Shown here one piece after another: positions 30,247-40,506 of a stretch of DNA of 64,000 bases (position 1 is its first letter; the number at the start of each line of letters is the position of its first letter). The notes under the pieces are model-generated. The model was not told the origin of the DNA. It searched no databases and saw only the letters and a list, made by a program, of their open reading frames with translations. The DNA lies in NCBI RefSeq assembly GCF_009846525.1, contig NZ_CP024621.1:1736001-1800000 (forward strand). The letters are read 5' to 3'. Position numbers and translations under genes: made by a program. This stretch comes from Halomonas meridiana (GTDB lineage: Bacteria; Pseudomonadota; Gammaproteobacteria; Pseudomonadales; Halomonadaceae).

Positions 30247-30708
30247 ATGCCGACGTTAACCATTCTGGTGGGCACCATGTATGGCGGTGCATTGGATGTG
30301 GCGGAACAGGTCAAGCCTCTGTTTGAACAGGCTGGTTATGCTGTCGACATCTCTGAGCAGCCAACGGTTGAGGATATTACCCAGAGAAATGACCTGACCC
30401 TGTTCTGTGTTTCGACCACCGGCAGTGGGGATTTTCCCGGTAATTTCGTTCCCTTTGTACGCAGCCTGAAAGACCAAAGCCCTTCACTTACAGGATTGCG
30501 TTATGGCCTCATTGCGCTAGGTGACAGCTCCTATGGGGACACGTTTTGCGGCGCGGGCCGGGCGCTGGATGACCTCCTTCAAGACCACGGTGCTCAACGG
30601 TTAGGTGAGCGTCTTGAAATCGATGCCATGGAAACCTTCATGGCCGATGATGCTGCGCTACCTTGGGTCGAGGAGTGGATCGAAACTCAGCAGCTGAAGG
30701 TCGTTTAA
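30247..30708 (+). CDS. MioC-like flavodoxin
   Basis: A 153-aa protein with a flavodoxin fold. The phosphate loop VGTMYGGALDVAE is at about 8-20, STTGSGDFPGNF contacts FMN, and GDSSYGDTFCGAG is typical of MioC. MioC-type flavodoxins carry electrons, for example to biotin synthase. The start at 30247 has TAGGAG upstream; a longer frame from 30229 adds only MPRSRT. The next gene follows after one base, so the two are probably co-translated. Confidence 0.85.
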   Translation: MPTLTILVGTMYGGALDVAEQVKPLFEQAGYAVDISEQPTVEDITQRNDLTLFCVSTTGSGDFPGNFVPFVRSLKDQSPSLTGLRYGLIALGDSSYGDTFCGAGRALDDLLQDHGAQRLGERLEIDAMETFMADDAALPWVEEWIETQQLKVV

Positions 30709-30709
30709 C

Positions 30710-31081
30710 ATGCAGCGAGCGCTTTACTCCCCTGAGCGGGTCAGCGTGGCACTGGGGTTGTGCGTCGTGATGCTGTCCGCATTGCCACGTTACATGGCGG
30801 GCGGGCACGAAACTCGCCAGACGCTACTGCTGATAGCTTTGGTGTTCGTAGCAGGTGCTGCCATCTTTCAGTGGAAGATGTTGTCACTTGAAGCCCGGCA
30901 AGCAGTGCCGCCATTGCTTAAGCGCTTGGCCATGATGCTGGTGTTGGGGGCTTTGGTAATGGGAGCCTGGCATGCCGTGTTTACCGAATGGATCAGTTGG
31001 CAGGTCTTCATCTCCCACGCGACGACCTGTGGCCTCCTGCTGCATGCGGTATCGTTATGGTGGCCAGCGCGTGACGCGTGA
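30710..31081 (+). CDS. Hypothetical four-helix membrane protein
   Basis: A 123-aa protein with four predicted transmembrane segments (about 12-28, 37-55, 72-92, 95-116) and short charged loops. I do not recognise a family. The start lies one base after the flavodoxin stop, implying a two-gene unit and perhaps a membrane redox partner, though it contains no obvious cofactor-binding motif apart from scattered histidines. Confidence 0.65.
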   Translation: MQRALYSPERVSVALGLCVVMLSALPRYMAGGHETRQTLLLIALVFVAGAAIFQWKMLSLEARQAVPPLLKRLAMMLVLGALVMGAWHAVFTEWISWQVFISHATTCGLLLHAVSLWWPARDA

Positions 31082-31230
31082 GTTTTTGTCCTGCTAACCC
31101 CTTGTATTTGATGCTCGTGCCCCCATCTTGCGAGCATGGCGCTTGCCACCATGCGTCAGGGTTCTTAAAATTGACCCCTTGAATATATTTTACGCAACTA
31201 ACACAACGCCCAGCCGCTAGAGGACAATTC

Positions 31231-32580
31231 ATGCAAGTTTCCGTCGAGACGACCTCCCAGATCGAACGCCGTATCACTATTCAGGTGCCGGCAGCAGATA
31301 TCGACGAGGCCGTCAGCGCTCGCTTGAAAGACACCGCGAAAAACGTTCGCTTGAACGGTTTCCGCCAAGGCCGGGTGCCAATGGCCGTCGTGCGTCAGCG
31401 CTATGGCGACAGCGTGCGCAATGAAGTGGTAGGCGAAGTGATGCGTGAACGCTACGTGCGTGCGATCACTGAAGAAGGCCTCAATCCTGCTGGTTTCCCG
31501 CAGATCGAGCCAAAAGTAAATCAAGAAGGCAAAGATCTCGAGTTCGTTGCCATCATGGAAATCTATCCGCAGGTCGAACTGGCGTCTATCGAAGGCACTG
31601 AGGTTGAGCGTCCGGTGGTTTCCGTTAGCGACGCCGATGTCGATGAAATGATCGACACGCTGCGTAAGCAAAACGCCGCGTGGGAAGAGGTTGACGCGGC
31701 CGCAGCGGATGGCGACCAAGTCACCATCGACTTCCAAGGTTTCTTGCGTGACGAGCCGTTCGAGGGTGGTAGCGCTGAAGGCCACGCGTTGGTCATCGGT
31801 TCCAATAGCTTCATTCCGGGCTTCGAAGAGCAGCTGATCGGTGCCAAAGCGGGCGAAGAGAAAACCATCTCTGTAACGTTCCCGGAAGATTACCAAGCCG
31901 AGCACCTTGCCGGTCAGGATGCGACTTTCAAAGTTACCGTCCACAAAGTCAGCACTCAGAAGTTGCCGGAAGTGGATGCAGCGTTCATCGAGCGTTTTGG
32001 CGTAGAAGGTGGTGACGAGACCAAATTCCGCGCTGAGATTAAAAAGAACATGACACGTGAGGCGTCACAGGCGGTCGATAATCGTGTGAAGCAGCAGGTA
32101 TTGGATGCCCTCAAAAAGGCGAACGACATTCCTGTTCCCAGCGCGCTGGTTCAGCAAGAGACTGACGGCATGAAGCGTCAGGCAGCTCAGCAGTTCGGTT
32201 TGGGTGAAGACTTTGATGTCAGCCAACTGCCGAACGAGCTGTTCGAAGAGCAGGCCAAAGGTCGTGTTCAAGTCGGTCTGCTGTTGGCTGAAGTGATCAA
32301 AGCCCACGAGCTTGACGCTGACGACGCTGAGATCAAAGCGAAGGTCGAAGAGCTGGCCGAGCAGTATCAAGACCCCTCCGAAGTGGTGGAGTACTACATG
32401 GGTAACGAGCAGCTGAAGACCCAGGTAAAATCTGCCATTCTCGAAGAGAAAGCCGTTGATAAGCTGCTTGAGCAAACGAACGTAAAAGACGTGGAAATGT
32501 CTTACCAGCAAGCGCTGGCTGCCGCTCAGCAACAGGCTGAGCAAGATGAGAACGAAGAGGGCGAACAGGCAAGCGCCTGA
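31231..32580 (+). CDS. tig: Trigger factor (ribosome-bound chaperone)
   Basis: A 449-aa chaperone and peptidyl-prolyl isomerase that meets nascent chains at the ribosome exit. The N-terminal ribosome-binding domain has [12 protein letters not shown] (signature GFRxGxxP, about 45-55). The FKBP-type domain (about 155-245) has [14 protein letters not shown] and [12 protein letters not shown]. The C-terminal chaperone arms end in a Gln/Glu-rich tail that makes it slightly longer than the E. coli protein. It starts the tig-clpP-clpX-lon order common in proteobacteria. Confidence 0.97.
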   Translation: MQVSVETTSQIERRITIQVPAADIDEAVSARLKDTAKNVRLNGFRQGRVPMAVVRQRYGDSVRNEVVGEVMRERYVRAITEEGLNPAGFPQIEPKVNQEGKDLEFVAIMEIYPQVELASIEGTEVERPVVSVSDADVDEMIDTLRKQNAAWEEVDAAAADGDQVTIDFQGFLRDEPFEGGSAEGHALVIGSNSFIPGFEEQLIGAKAGEEKTISVTFPEDYQAEHLAGQDATFKVTVHKVSTQKLPEVDAAFIERFGVEGGDETKFRAEIKKNMTREASQAVDNRVKQQVLDALKKANDIPVPSALVQQETDGMKRQAAQQFGLGEDFDVSQLPNELFEEQAKGRVQVGLLLAEVIKAHELDADDAEIKAKVEELAEQYQDPSEVVEYYMGNEQLKTQVKSAILEEKAVDKLLEQTNVKDVEMSYQQALAAAQQQAEQDENEEGEQASA

Positions 32581-32592
32581 TCTCATCGCGTG

Positions 32593-32617
32593 GCGCACCC
32601 TGCTGGGGTGCGCTTTT
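32593..32617 (+). terminator. Terminator-like hairpin between tig and clpP
   Basis: GCGCACCC and GGGTGCGC pair around TGCTG, followed by T4. The short T-run suggests partial termination. Confidence 0.6.
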
Positions 32618-32645
32618 CCCTTACCGGACGCAAGGAATCACCCGA

Positions 32646-33263
32646 ATGAGTGAGTTTGATATTCAAAACGCCGGCGGTTTAGTGCCCATGGTGGTTGAGC
32701 AGAGCGCCAAAGGGGAAAGAGCCTACGACATTTACTCGCGTCTTCTCAAAGAGCGCGTGATTTTCCTGGTAGGCCCGGTAGAAGATTACATGGCCAACCT
32801 TGTCGTGGCGCAGCTGCTGTTTCTTGAGTCTGAGAATCCTGATAAGGATATTCATCTTTACATTAACTCGCCCGGTGGTTCGGTGACGGCAGGGATGTCC
32901 ATCTACGACACCATGCAGTTCATCAAGCCGGATGTCTCCACCGTGTGTATCGGTCAAGCGGCTAGCATGGGCGCACTTCTGCTCACCGCGGGTGCCGCAG
33001 GCAAGCGTTACTGCCTGCCTAATTCCCGTGTGATGATTCACCAGCCGCTCGGTGGTTACCAAGGCCAAGCATCGGATATCGAGATTCACACCCGTGAAAT
33101 TCTCGGTATTCGTGAAAAACTGAATCAAATTCTGGCCCATCACACCGGTCAAGAGATTGAGAAAGTGGCCCAAGATACCGACCGCGACAATTTCATGAGC
33201 GCCAATAAGGCCAAAGAGTACGGCTTGATTGACGCAGTGCTGGATAAGCGGCCTACATCCTGA
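32646..33263 (+). CDS. clpP: ATP-dependent Clp protease proteolytic subunit
   Basis: A 205-aa serine protease forming the tetradecameric chamber of ClpXP. The catalytic Ser107 is in [11 protein letters not shown] and His132 is in MIHQPLGG; the aspartate lies in the QDTDRDNFM region. The N-terminus is likely processed by autocleavage, as in E. coli. It is followed by its unfoldase clpX. Confidence 0.98.
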   Translation: MSEFDIQNAGGLVPMVVEQSAKGERAYDIYSRLLKERVIFLVGPVEDYMANLVVAQLLFLESENPDKDIHLYINSPGGSVTAGMSIYDTMQFIKPDVSTVCIGQAASMGALLLTAGAAGKRYCLPNSRVMIHQPLGGYQGQASDIEIHTREILGIREKLNQILAHHTGQEIEKVAQDTDRDNFMSANKAKEYGLIDAVLDKRPTS

Positions 33264-33337
33264 TAGCGTGATAGGATTCTGCTTTTCTAACGAGCTTTTA
33301 AGGCGGCGTCAGCCGCCGCAGTGACAGAGGTACGCGA

Positions 33338-34618
33338 ATGGCCGACGGCAAAGGCAAGGACGAAGGTGGCAAACTGCTCTACTGCTCGTTTTGTGGCAAA
33401 AACCAAAACGAAGTACGTAAGCTGATTGCCGGCCCGTCCGTGTATATCTGCGATGAGTGTGTCGACTTATGTAATGACATCATTCGCGAAGAAGTTCTCG
33501 AAGCCGATGCCGAGAGCGATGAGGAGCGTTTACCTACGCCCCGCGAAATACGTCATACATTGGACGACTACGTCATCGGACAAGACCGCGCCAAAATGGT
33601 GCTGTCCGTAGCGGTGTATAACCACTACAAGCGTCTGAAGTCAGAAGTGCGTGAAGGCGATGTGGAGCTAGGTAAATCCAACATCCTGCTGATTGGTCCG
33701 ACGGGCAGCGGTAAAACGCTCCTCGCCGAAACCATGGCGCGGCTACTGAATGTACCTTTTACCATTGCTGATGCAACGACGCTGACCGAAGCAGGTTACG
33801 TGGGTGAAGATGTTGAAAACATCATCCAAAAGCTGCTTCAGAAGTGTGACTACGATGTCGAGAAGGCCGAGCGCGGCATTGTTTACATCGATGAAATCGA
33901 CAAGATTTCGCGCAAATCGGACAATCCGTCGATTACCCGTGATGTCTCTGGCGAAGGCGTGCAACAGGCGCTGTTGAAGCTGATTGAAGGCACGACGGCC
34001 TCTGTTCCTCCGCAAGGGGGGCGCAAGCATCCTCAGCAGGAGTTTGTCCAGGTAAATACGGCGAATATCTTGTTCATCGTCGGCGGTGCGTTTGCGGGTC
34101 TCGATAAAGTGATTCGTGATCGTGCCGAGAAAGGCGGGATTGGCTTCAACGCCAGCGTCAAGAGCAAAGAGTCCTCTCGCGGTGTGGGAGAGCTGTTGGC
34201 AGATGTCGAACCTGAAGATCTGGTCAAGTTCGGTTTGATCCCAGAGTTCGTCGGTCGTCTGCCCGTTATCGCCACGTTGACCGAACTCACCGAAGATGCA
34301 CTGGTGCAAATCTTGACCGAGCCCAAAAACTCGCTGATCAAGCAATACGCCAAGCTCTTCGAGATGGAAGACGTCACGCTGGAGTTTAGAGACGATGCGC
34401 TGAAAGCCGTGGCGGCGAAAGCCATGGAGCGTAAAACCGGCGCGCGTGGCCTTCGCTCCATACTAGAGTCGGTTCTGCTCGACACGATGTATGAAATTCC
34501 ATCCTTGGAAGGGGTGAGCAAAGTCGTCATCGATGGCTCGGTTATCGCTGGCGAAAGCGAGCCACTGTTGATCTACTCGCAGCAGGAAGAAGCCCGGGTC
34601 GACGGCACCGACGGCTAA
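33338..34618 (+). CDS. clpX: ATP-dependent Clp protease ATP-binding subunit ClpX
   Basis: A 426-aa AAA+ unfoldase. The N-terminal zinc-binding domain has Cys16, Cys19, Cys38 and Cys41. Walker A is GPTGSGKT (120-127), Walker B is around VYIDEIDK, and the GARGLRSI sensor 2 region is present. It recognises tagged substrates and feeds them to ClpP. It lies 74 nt after clpP, a spacer with a GGCGGC hairpin lacking a T-run. Confidence 0.98.
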   Translation: MADGKGKDEGGKLLYCSFCGKNQNEVRKLIAGPSVYICDECVDLCNDIIREEVLEADAESDEERLPTPREIRHTLDDYVIGQDRAKMVLSVAVYNHYKRLKSEVREGDVELGKSNILLIGPTGSGKTLLAETMARLLNVPFTIADATTLTEAGYVGEDVENIIQKLLQKCDYDVEKAERGIVYIDEIDKISRKSDNPSITRDVSGEGVQQALLKLIEGTTASVPPQGGRKHPQQEFVQVNTANILFIVGGAFAGLDKVIRDRAEKGGIGFNASVKSKESSRGVGELLADVEPEDLVKFGLIPEFVGRLPVIATLTELTEDALVQILTEPKNSLIKQYAKLFEMEDVTLEFRDDALKAVAAKAMERKTGARGLRSILESVLLDTMYEIPSLEGVSKVVIDGSVIAGESEPLLIYSQQEEARVDGTDG

Positions 34619-34665
34619 CCCCGACGTGCGTGCCACGGCCTAGCTCTCCACCGCTGGTGCCAAAC

Positions 34666-34696
34666 CAAGGGGTCGCCTAGGCGGCCCCTTGTTGTT
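34666..34696 (+). terminator. Terminator after clpX
   Basis: CAAGGGGTCGC pairs with GCGGCCCCTTG (one G.U) around CTAG, followed by GTTGTT. The weak T-run lowers certainty. Confidence 0.6.
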
Positions 34697-34764
34697 AACA
34701 CACGACTTGAAATGGCTGATCAGCACGCAGTGAGCGTGTCCTGCCATGCCCTTTCACACTGTGA

Positions 34765-34782
34765 GGTACTTGGCTAAGTACC
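34765..34782 (+). repeat. Inverted repeat in the lon leader
   Basis: GGTACTT and AAGTACC pair around GGCT, 36 nt before the lon start. A further AAGTACT follows at 34787-34793. It may be an operator or a 5' UTR hairpin; no clear sigma32 pair was found although CTTGAA occurs at 34706. Confidence 0.4.
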
Positions 34783-34818
34783 GTTCAAGTACTCATCCGA
34801 ATTTGAGGAACGTCTGCG

Positions 34819-37245
34819 ATGCAGCAGAACGCCGATCAGACACAATGTCTACCCCTGTTGCCATTGCGGGATGTCGTAGTGTACCCGCAAATGGTTATTC
34901 CGCTTTTTGTTGGTCGTGAAAAGTCCATTCAGGCCCTGGAAGCCGCAATGGAAGCCGACAAGCGTGTACTGCTGGTGGCTCAGCGAGAAGCCTCACAGGA
35001 TGATCCTGACAATGCGGACCTCTACGCGATGGGGACCGTTGCAGACATCATGCAGCTGCTGAAACTGCCAGATGGCACTGTAAAGGTGTTGATTGAAGGC
35101 AGCTTCCGCGCTGATGTCATCGATATCGAAGAAAACGAGGCGGGCTACACCCAAGCGCATTTAACGCCGCGTGAAAGCGAGCCGCTCACCAGCCGTGAGC
35201 AGGAGGCGCTGGTGAGAGTGCTGCTGAATCAGTTCGAGCAGTACGTCAAACTCTCCAAGAAAGTCCCCAACGAAGTGCTGAACTCGCTCTCCGGCATCGA
35301 AGATCCGAGTCGGCTGGTGGATACCATCTGCGCCCACCTGTCGCTGAAAATCGGTGACAAGCAGGAGCTGCTCGAGATGGATCGCGTACGTGACCGTATC
35401 GAGCACTTGATGGCGCTGATCGAGTCTGAAATCGATCTGCTCCAGGTAGAAAAGCGCATCCGCTCGCGTGTCAAAGAGCAGATGGAGAAAACGCAGCGCG
35501 AGTATTACCTTAACGAGCAAATGAAGGCCATCCAGAAAGAGATGGGTGAGCTGGATAACGTGCCCAATGAGGCAGAAAAGTACGAACAGGCGATCAAAGA
35601 GTCCGGCATGCCCAAAGAGGCATCTGAAAAAGCGACGCAAGAGCTCAACAAGCTCAAGATGATGGCGTCGAACTCTGCTGAGGCGACCGTAGTGCGTTCG
35701 TATCTGGACTGGCTCATCGCCGTGCCGTGGAAAAAACGCACGCGGGTCAAGCATGACTTGGTCAAAGCACAAGAAGTGCTCGACGCGGATCATTACGGTT
35801 TGGAAGAGGTTAAGGCGCGCATTCTTGAGTACCTGGCAGTCCAAAAGCGCGTGCGAAAACTGAAGGGGCCGGTGCTTTGTTTGGTGGGGCCGCCTGGTGT
35901 GGGGAAAACCTCATTGGGGCAGTCCATTGCCCGTGCGACCAATCGTAAGTACGTTCGCCTGGCGCTGGGTGGCGTGCGCGATGAGTCGGAGATTCGTGGC
36001 CATCGTCGTACCTACATTGGTTCGCTCCCCGGTAAGCTGATGCAGCGCATGAGTCGTGCCGGTGTGAAAAATCCGCTGTTCCTGTTGGATGAAGTGGACA
36101 AGCTGGGAATGGACCATCGGGGAGATCCCGCCTCCGCGCTGCTGGAGGTGTTGGATCCCGAGCAGAACAGCAGCTTTAGCGACCATTACCTCGAGCTGGA
36201 CTACGATCTCTCCGAGACGCTGTTTATCTGCACGGCGAACTCGATGAACATTCCAGGCCCGCTGCTGGATCGTATGGAGATCATCCGCCTGCCCGGCTAC
36301 ACCGAAGATGAGAAGCTGGCCATCGCCAAGCGCTACCTGCTGCCAAAACAGCTGGAAGCCAACGGTTTGGAAGAGCAAGAGTTGGCACTCGGTGACGATG
36401 CGCTACTGGAGCTCGTACGCTACTACACCCGTGAAGCGGGTGTGCGGGAGCTTGAACGTCAAATCGCCAAAGTGTGTCGCAAGGTACTGCGCGAGCGCCT
36501 TGAAGCCGAGCGCACCTCGAAAGACAAAGCCGGTAGCAAGCTGCAGGCTCCGCAACTCTTGTCTGCCGATCAGATCGAAACCTATGCGGGTGTCCGTCGC
36601 TACAGCTACGGTTTGGCAGAGCAAGAGGATCAGGTAGGCCGAGTCACCGGCTTGGCATGGACGTCCGTGGGCGGCGAGCTGCTCAATATCGAATCGGTCG
36701 TCACGCCAGGAAAAGGTCGCATCAATAAAACCGGCTCTTTGGGCGATGTCATGAAAGAGTCGGTGAGTGCTGCTCAGACGGTGGTCAAGGCGCGAGCCGA
36801 TGCCTATGGTATCGACCCTCAGCGTTTCGAGAACGAGGACCTGCATATCCACGTGCCTGAAGGTGCAACGCCCAAAGATGGGCCTAGCGCGGGTATCGCC
36901 ATGGTGACAGCCATTGTCTCGGCCTACACGCAACGCCCGGTACGCTGCGATGTGGCCATGACAGGTGAGGTCAACCTACGGGGCGAAGTGCTGCCGATTG
37001 GTGGTCTAAAGGAGAAATTGCTGGCGGCCCGGCGGGGTGGTATAAAGACCGTCCTAATCCCTGAGGAAAATCGTCGAGATCTCAAGGAAGTACCGGAGAA
37101 TATCAAAGGAGCACTTGATATTCGTCCCGTACGGTGGATAGATGACGTGCTGGCGGTTGCGCTGGCGGAGAACGTGACCGAAGGGGCCACGCTAAAAGGC
37201 GCCGATAAGTCGTTCAGTACAAATGCTGTTGCAAGCACCCATTAA
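34819..37245 (+). CDS. lon: ATP-dependent protease Lon
   Basis: An 808-aa AAA+ protease that removes misfolded and regulatory proteins. The N-terminal LON substrate domain (about 10-200) is followed by a coiled coil. The ATPase has Walker A GPPGVGKT (357-364), and the C-terminal protease has catalytic Ser690 (PKDGPSAG) and Lys733 (GGLKEKLLAA). GAGGAA precedes the start. Lon is heat-inducible in many bacteria; here the upstream inverted repeat is the only visible regulatory candidate. Confidence 0.98.
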   Translation: MQQNADQTQCLPLLPLRDVVVYPQMVIPLFVGREKSIQALEAAMEADKRVLLVAQREASQDDPDNADLYAMGTVADIMQLLKLPDGTVKVLIEGSFRADVIDIEENEAGYTQAHLTPRESEPLTSREQEALVRVLLNQFEQYVKLSKKVPNEVLNSLSGIEDPSRLVDTICAHLSLKIGDKQELLEMDRVRDRIEHLMALIESEIDLLQVEKRIRSRVKEQMEKTQREYYLNEQMKAIQKEMGELDNVPNEAEKYEQAIKESGMPKEASEKATQELNKLKMMASNSAEATVVRSYLDWLIAVPWKKRTRVKHDLVKAQEVLDADHYGLEEVKARILEYLAVQKRVRKLKGPVLCLVGPPGVGKTSLGQSIARATNRKYVRLALGGVRDESEIRGHRRTYIGSLPGKLMQRMSRAGVKNPLFLLDEVDKLGMDHRGDPASALLEVLDPEQNSSFSDHYLELDYDLSETLFICTANSMNIPGPLLDRMEIIRLPGYTEDEKLAIAKRYLLPKQLEANGLEEQELALGDDALLELVRYYTREAGVRELERQIAKVCRKVLRERLEAERTSKDKAGSKLQAPQLLSADQIETYAGVRRYSYGLAEQEDQVGRVTGLAWTSVGGELLNIESVVTPGKGRINKTGSLGDVMKESVSAAQTVVKARADAYGIDPQRFENEDLHIHVPEGATPKDGPSAGIAMVTAIVSAYTQRPVRCDVAMTGEVNLRGEVLPIGGLKEKLLAARRGGIKTVLIPEENRRDLKEVPENIKGALDIRPVRWIDDVLAVALAENVTEGATLKGADKSFSTNAVASTH

Positions 37246-37247
37246 GC

Positions 37248-37274
37248 ATTAAAGCACCTTCCGCTTTAATTTTA
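37248..37274 (+). terminator. Terminator-like hairpin after lon
   Basis: ATTAAAGC and GCTTTAAT pair around seven bases and run into TTTTA. The stem is A/T-rich. Confidence 0.5.
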
Positions 37275-37437
37275 CTTAATAAATTTGCCCAATGCCTTGA
37301 GCAGCGGGCATTTCACGGCCCGGTCGCTTGACAGGTGTTTCAAGGCATTGCTATAAAACGCAGCTATGCTTTGAGGTTGATGCACTCGGTGACCGTGCCG
37401 TTCAGAGCCATTTTTTGAAACAGTTAAGGGGTGAAGT

Positions 37438-37710
37438 GTGAATAAGTCCGAGCTGATTGAAGCTATTGCCGCGTCTGCAGATATTCCGAAAGCAGCGGCA
37501 ACCCGCGCATTGGATGCCATGGTGGAGTCTGTCACCGATAGCCTCAAAAAAGGCGAGAGTGTTTCTCTGGTCGGTTTTGGTACTTTCGCAATCAAAGAGC
37601 GTGCTGCACGTACCGGCCGTAACCCGCAAACGGGCCAGCCCATCGAAATCAGCGCCGCCAAAGTACCCAGCTTTAAAGCCGGTAAAGCGCTGAAAGACGC
37701 CGTCAACTAA
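37438..37710 (+). CDS. hupB: DNA-binding protein HU beta
   Basis: A 90-aa nucleoid protein starting at GTG, preceded by AAGGGG. HU family marks are [39 protein letters not shown] and the C-terminal [12 protein letters not shown]. The position after lon matches hupB in enterics and pseudomonads. It is abundant and bends DNA non-specifically. Confidence 0.97.
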   Translation: MNKSELIEAIAASADIPKAAATRALDAMVESVTDSLKKGESVSLVGFGTFAIKERAARTGRNPQTGQPIEISAAKVPSFKAGKALKDAVN

Positions 37711-37735
37711 TTGGCACGCGTTTGCTGTAACCTAA

Positions 37736-37772
37736 TGGGCGCATCGCATCCGCGATGCGCCCATGTTCTTTT
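37736..37772 (+). terminator. Terminator between hupB and ppiD
   Basis: TGGGCGCATCGC and GCGATGCGCCCA form a perfect 12-bp stem with loop ATCC, followed by the pyrimidine-rich TGTTCTTTTC. Confidence 0.75.
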
Positions 37773-37821
37773 CTGGCCCGATGATTTGGGCAATAGATGG
37801 CTTTGATGATCTGAGGCTAGC

Positions 37822-39639
37822 ATGCTGCAAAGTATACGAGATGGCTCCAGAAGCTGGGGTGCCAAGATAATTATCGGTCTCATGGTGGCGGCCATGGCAC
37901 TGTTTGGCGTGGAATCGCTGTTTAGCGTGTTTGGTAGCGACCCCAACGAAGTCGCCAGCGTGAATGGTGAACCCATTATGCGCCAAGACGTCGAGCTGGG
38001 CGTTCAGCGTGCACTGCGTTCTGGCCAGGTGCCGCCCGAGCAAGAGCGAGCGCTGCGCAATGACATGCTCGACCAGCTCATTACCCAAACCTTGCTGACC
38101 CAATACGCCGAAGACGGCGGTTTTCACGTCTCCGATGCACAGTTGGATCAAATGATCGTCAGCCTGCCGGAGTTTCATGACCAAGACGGGCGTTTTTCGG
38201 CCGAGCTGTTCCGTAACCGTCTCGCTGGCGCCGGTTACACGCCACTCTCATTTCGAGAAGAACTGAGAGTCGATATCAAACGTCAGCATTTACAGCAGGG
38301 GCTTGCGTTTAGCGATTTCAGTCTACCCAGTGAAGAGCAGCGCTTGGCCGATCTGCAGCGTCAGCAGCGCGATTTTCGCTACGTTATGCTGAATGCAGAT
38401 GATGTCGAGATCGACGTCAACGTCACCGACGAACAGATGCAGGCGTACTACGATGCCAACCAGTCACGTTTCGAGCGTCCTGAACAGGTGCGCGTCGAGT
38501 ACGTGTTGATCGATCGCCAAGCTATGGCGGACGACGTCGAGGTGGACGAGCAGGCGCTTCGGGAAGCGTGGCGCGAGCAGAACCAAAGCGCTGACCGTCG
38601 TGTATCACACATCATGGTAACCTTCGACGATGAGCGGAGTCGCGAAGAAGCTGAAGCGCTGGCGAGCGAAGCGCTTGCGTCATTGGAAGAGGGCGAAAGT
38701 TTTGCGGATACCGCGGCGCGCTACTCGGACGATACGGCCAGTGCCGAGGACGGTGGCGATCTTGGCGTCATTAGCCGTGGTTTTTTTGGTGATGCCTTCG
38801 ATGAAGCGGCGTTTTCTCTTGGCGTAGGCGAGACCTCTCAGTTAGTAGAAATGGACGGTGCTTTCCACATTCTTCGGGTAACCGAACTGGCAGGCCCATC
38901 GTTTGAAGAGCAGCGCGATGCGCTGGCACAGGACGTAGCACTCAGCAGTATCAACGACGAATTCAACGAGCAAGTGCAGCGCCTGATCGACGAGAGCTTT
39001 GCTGCCGATGACCTGCAAAGTGTCGCTGATGATCTCGGCCTGACGCTCGAGCGAACGGAATGGATCGCCCGTGGTGAAGGAGAAGGTGTGCTGTCTGAGC
39101 CCGGCGTTCTGGATGAAGCTTTCAGTGCAGACGTGCTGGAAGAGGGCTACAACAGCGAAGTAATCGAACTCGATAATGATCGACGTCTCGTGCTGCGGGT
39201 GGCCGAGCATCGGGACGCGACGGTTCTGCCCTTGGAAGCCGTTCGCGAGGAAGTCGAGCAGGCTGTTGCGGCTCAGCAGCGCCAAGAAGCACTTCAGGCC
39301 CAGGCCGCAGAGCTAATTGCTTCCCTGCGGGAAGGTGAGAGTGTCGAGCTGGAGTGGCTGGAAGCCAATGACGTGTCGCGTCAGTCGGACACCACGCTGC
39401 CTCAATCGCTGGTGGGTGAAGTCTTCCGTATGCCTCGTCCAGACGAGGGCGAAAGCGTTTACCGTGCCGTCAACATGCCGCAAGGGGTGGCTGTCGTTGC
39501 GCTTGACGACGTTTCCGTTGGCGAGGTGGATGAGCAAATGACGGCGTTCGTGGCCCAAATGGCCGAGCAGCTTCTTGCGCAATCGGTCATCCAGGGCTTG
39601 ATTGACGACTTGCGTAGCGAGGCGGAGATCGAGCGCTAG
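37822..39639 (+). CDS. ppiD: Membrane-anchored peptidyl-prolyl isomerase PpiD
   Basis: A 605-aa protein with one N-terminal transmembrane anchor (about 14-34) and a large acidic periplasmic part. A SurA-like chaperone region (about 35-200) is followed by a parvulin PpiC domain (about 255-350) with RRVSHIMVTF, GGDLGVISRG and HILRVTEL. PpiD helps proteins leaving the Sec translocon. It sits after hupB, as in E. coli. Confidence 0.92.
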   Translation: MLQSIRDGSRSWGAKIIIGLMVAAMALFGVESLFSVFGSDPNEVASVNGEPIMRQDVELGVQRALRSGQVPPEQERALRNDMLDQLITQTLLTQYAEDGGFHVSDAQLDQMIVSLPEFHDQDGRFSAELFRNRLAGAGYTPLSFREELRVDIKRQHLQQGLAFSDFSLPSEEQRLADLQRQQRDFRYVMLNADDVEIDVNVTDEQMQAYYDANQSRFERPEQVRVEYVLIDRQAMADDVEVDEQALREAWREQNQSADRRVSHIMVTFDDERSREEAEALASEALASLEEGESFADTAARYSDDTASAEDGGDLGVISRGFFGDAFDEAAFSLGVGETSQLVEMDGAFHILRVTELAGPSFEEQRDALAQDVALSSINDEFNEQVQRLIDESFAADDLQSVADDLGLTLERTEWIARGEGEGVLSEPGVLDEAFSADVLEEGYNSEVIELDNDRRLVLRVAEHRDATVLPLEAVREEVEQAVAAQQRQEALQAQAAELIASLREGESVELEWLEANDVSRQSDTTLPQSLVGEVFRMPRPDEGESVYRAVNMPQGVAVVALDDVSVGEVDEQMTAFVAQMAEQLLAQSVIQGLIDDLRSEAEIER

Positions 39640-39671
39640 GGCATAGCCCCGCGTTGGAGGAACGCCATAGA

Positions 39672-39702
39672 AAAAAAGCCGATCGATTTGATCGGCTTTT
39701 TT
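39672..39702. terminator. Bidirectional terminator between ppiD and lpxH
   Basis: GCCGATC and GATCGGC pair around GATTT, flanked by A7 on one side and T6 on the other. It can stop both convergent transcripts. Confidence 0.88.
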
Positions 39703-39721
39703 ATGTCGCAATGAGCGCAGG

Positions 39722-40492
39722 TTAGGGCGGAGCGTTGAGTGGAAACTGCCGCAATACGGGTTCGGCGTGACGCTCGTCAGAGCGCTCCACTAGCACATCC
39801 CAGCCGTGTTCGCTGTCCCAGTCCCCTAGTACGAAGCGTTTGGCAGGCACGTCTTCCACTGTGAGGTCGTGTACGTTGGGCCGGTGAGTATGACCATGAA
39901 TCATGGTCGATACGCCGCAACGTTCCATAAGTGCCACGACTTCGTCTTGGGTGACGTCCATGATGTCGTCGGCTTTGCCCGCATTGGCATCACCTGACTG
40001 CATGCGCAAGCTTTTGGCAAGCTCCAATCGCTGCTCCAATGGCAGCGAGAGAATCTGATGCTGCCACTGCTCGCTTCGCGACTGAGCGCGAAACGCCATG
40101 TAAGCTTCGTCTTTGGTACACAGGCTGTCGCCGTGAAGAATAACGGCGGGGACACCTTGCAGTTCGACTTCTTCACTGTCTGGCAGCAGAGTGGCACCAC
40201 AGCCGTTGATGAAGCGCTCACCCAGTAAAAAATCGCGGTTGCCATGAATGAAATAGATGCTAGTGCCCGCGTCACTGAGTACACGTAGCCGTTGAATGAC
40301 GTTATGGGCCACGGCGCTCAACGGATGCGGCGTGTCCAGCAGGTCGTCGCCAATCCAGGCATCGAAAAGATCGCCCAGAATGTAGAGCGCGTCTGCACCT
40401 TGAGCGGTTTGTTCCAAGTAACGGTAAAACCCCTGATTGATCTCAGGGGTATCGTGACTTAGATGCATATCAGCGATGAGCAGAGTACGCAT
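39722..40492 (-). CDS. lpxH: UDP-2,3-diacylglucosamine diphosphatase LpxH
   Basis: A 256-aa calcineurin-like metallophosphoesterase at the cytoplasmic membrane that makes lipid X in lipid A synthesis. Metal and active site residues are Asp8-x-His10, Asp41 (GD), Asn85 (GNRD), His120 (LHGD) and GHTH at 200-203. The length is slightly greater than the family norm of about 240. It follows ppiB after 14 nt on the minus strand, the ppiB-lpxH order also seen in E. coli. Confidence 0.94.
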   Translation of the reverse strand: MRTLLIADMHLSHDTPEINQGFYRYLEQTAQGADALYILGDLFDAWIGDDLLDTPHPLSAVAHNVIQRLRVLSDAGTSIYFIHGNRDFLLGERFINGCGATLLPDSEEVELQGVPAVILHGDSLCTKDEAYMAFRAQSRSEQWQHQILSLPLEQRLELAKSLRMQSGDANAGKADDIMDVTQDEVVALMERCGVSTMIHGHTHRPNVHDLTVEDVPAKRFVLGDWDSEHGWDVLVERSDERHAEPVLRQFPLNAPP

Positions 40493-40506
40493 AAAGCTCC
40501 TAACGG

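Noticed and set aside
33302..33317. GGCGGC/GCCGCC hairpin between clpP and clpX as a terminator
   Set aside because: No T-run follows; at most it is an mRNA processing or stability element.
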